Assembly: GCF_002006995.1 (NCBI RefSeq)
Contig: NZ_MRUL01000015.1
Location: forward strand, 1-64,000
Length of the DNA stretch: 64,000 nt
Direction of reading: 5' to 3'
Origin: Izhakiella australiensis
GTDB lineage: Bacteria > Pseudomonadota > Gammaproteobacteria > Enterobacterales > Enterobacteriaceae
A model generated the notes under the pieces. It worked only from the letters and a program-made list of their open reading frames with translations, was not told the origin of the DNA and searched no databases. Position numbers and translations under genes: made by a program. Positions 63,534-64,000 of the stretch are shown one piece after another; the first letter of the stretch is position 1; each line of letters begins with the position of its first letter.

Positions 63534-63854
63534 TTAGCGTAATTTCAGGGTATCGCCGGCCTGCTCGCTGCACGCCTGCGACAGCATCTGCCAGAACTCT
63601 CCGCCGCTGCGGTTGCAAATCCAGCGATCGCCTTGTAGATCATAATGATAGCCACCCGCTTTGGTCGCTAGCCACACCTGATGCAGCGGTTCCTGCTTGT
63701 TAATGATAATTTTGCTGCCGTTGGCGAAGCTTAGCGTCATCACCCCGGCGTGAATTTGATAGTCGATGTCGGCATCACCCTGATAGCTATCTAACTGTTC
63801 CTCAACCGAAAGCATCAGGTCATCGGCGCGCTGGTGAAACTCGCTGTCATTCAT
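63534..63854 (-). CDS. cyaY: Frataxin homologue CyaY
   Basis: Iron-binding regulator of Fe-S cluster assembly that interacts with IscS. The 106-residue product equals E. coli CyaY. It has the acidic first helix ([35 protein letters not shown]), the [29 protein letters not shown] sheet and the WICNRSG motif. The 146 bp beyond its start to the window edge show no gene I can support; in E. coli yifL-dapF follow. Confidence 0.97.
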   Translation of the reverse strand: MNDSEFHQRADDLMLSVEEQLDSYQGDADIDYQIHAGVMTLSFANGSKIIINKQEPLHQVWLATKAGGYHYDLQGDRWICNRSGGEFWQMLSQACSEQAGDTLKLR

Positions 63855-64000
63855 TTTCTGTGTCCGCCCAATTTTTTCCTCAGTATATCGCGCAGTAGCG
63901 CTTTGCCCAAGCGTGCTGGCCTGCGCTGTGATGGATTACCGCAGCGGCAGATTGCCTTTAACTATTGCTTTTCAACGTTCACCTGCGATGATAGATAACC

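Overview
The window is chromosomal DNA from a gammaproteobacterium of the order Enterobacterales. Three long blocks keep E. coli gene content and order: the yhjE-yhjG-pdeH-kdgK-yhjJ-dctA-pdeK block, the gppA/rhlB-trxA-rho-wec block, and argX-hisR-leuT-proM / glmZ / hemYXDC-cyaA-cyaY. Many proteins match the E. coli lengths as I remember them (WecB 376, WecC 420, WecE 376, WzxE 416, WzyE 450, HemC 313 aa). The accessory content (a bcsABCD operon with bcsD, no rffGH in the wec operon, local repeat families) points away from Escherichia and fits Erwiniaceae (Pantoea/Erwinia/Mixta-like) best. That genus-level guess is inference from gene content.

Layout. 1-7.7 kb: a cellulose synthase operon, bcsA (5' end outside the window)-bcsB-bcsC-bcsD. 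7.7-13.8 kb: the convergent nfrB-nfrA-ybcH operon, a second exopolysaccharide synthase/export system known in E. coli as the N4 phage receptor pathway. The two operons meet tail to tail across 6 bp. 14.2-17 kb: mntP with an MntR-like operator, two direct copies of a ~600-bp element, a short-repeat array and an atypical SDR gene. 17-21.6 kb: a LysR regulator, a small membrane protein, a 29-codon membrane peptide gene and an mgtA-type Mg2+ P-type ATPase with a structured leader. 22-34.8 kb: yhjE, yhjG, pdeH, kdgK, a GST and an esterase-like hydrolase, yhjJ, dctA and pdeK. 35-39.2 kb: a LysR/SDR divergent pair, cytochrome b561, an SRPBCC-like protein and an acyltransferase. 39.3-44.1 kb: gppA, rhlB, trxA and rho. 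44.4-55.2 kb: the enterobacterial common antigen (ECA) operon wecA-wzzE-wecBCDE-wzxE-wecF-wzyE-wecG. 55.4-56.6 kb: four tRNA genes, a duplicated tRNA-Pro 3' end, and the sRNA GlmZ with a sigma-54 promoter and two GlrR-type sites. 56.6-63.9 kb: hemY-hemX-hemD-hemC, divergent cyaA, and cyaY.

How the genes fit together. The window is rich in envelope polysaccharide and cyclic-di-GMP functions. BcsA has a PilZ domain and NfrB has MshEN-like repeats, so both synthases carry likely c-di-GMP input modules. Two EAL-type phosphodiesterases (PdeH, PdeK) lie within 35 kb. WecB makes UDP-ManNAc for ECA and, in E. coli, is also needed for the Nfr glycan. GlmZ raises GlmS output and so UDP-GlcNAc supply. 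The 29-codon membrane peptide gene, the mgtA leader ORF with alternative stems, the repeat elements at 15.0-16.4 kb and the duplicated tRNA-Pro tail are the least explained sequences.
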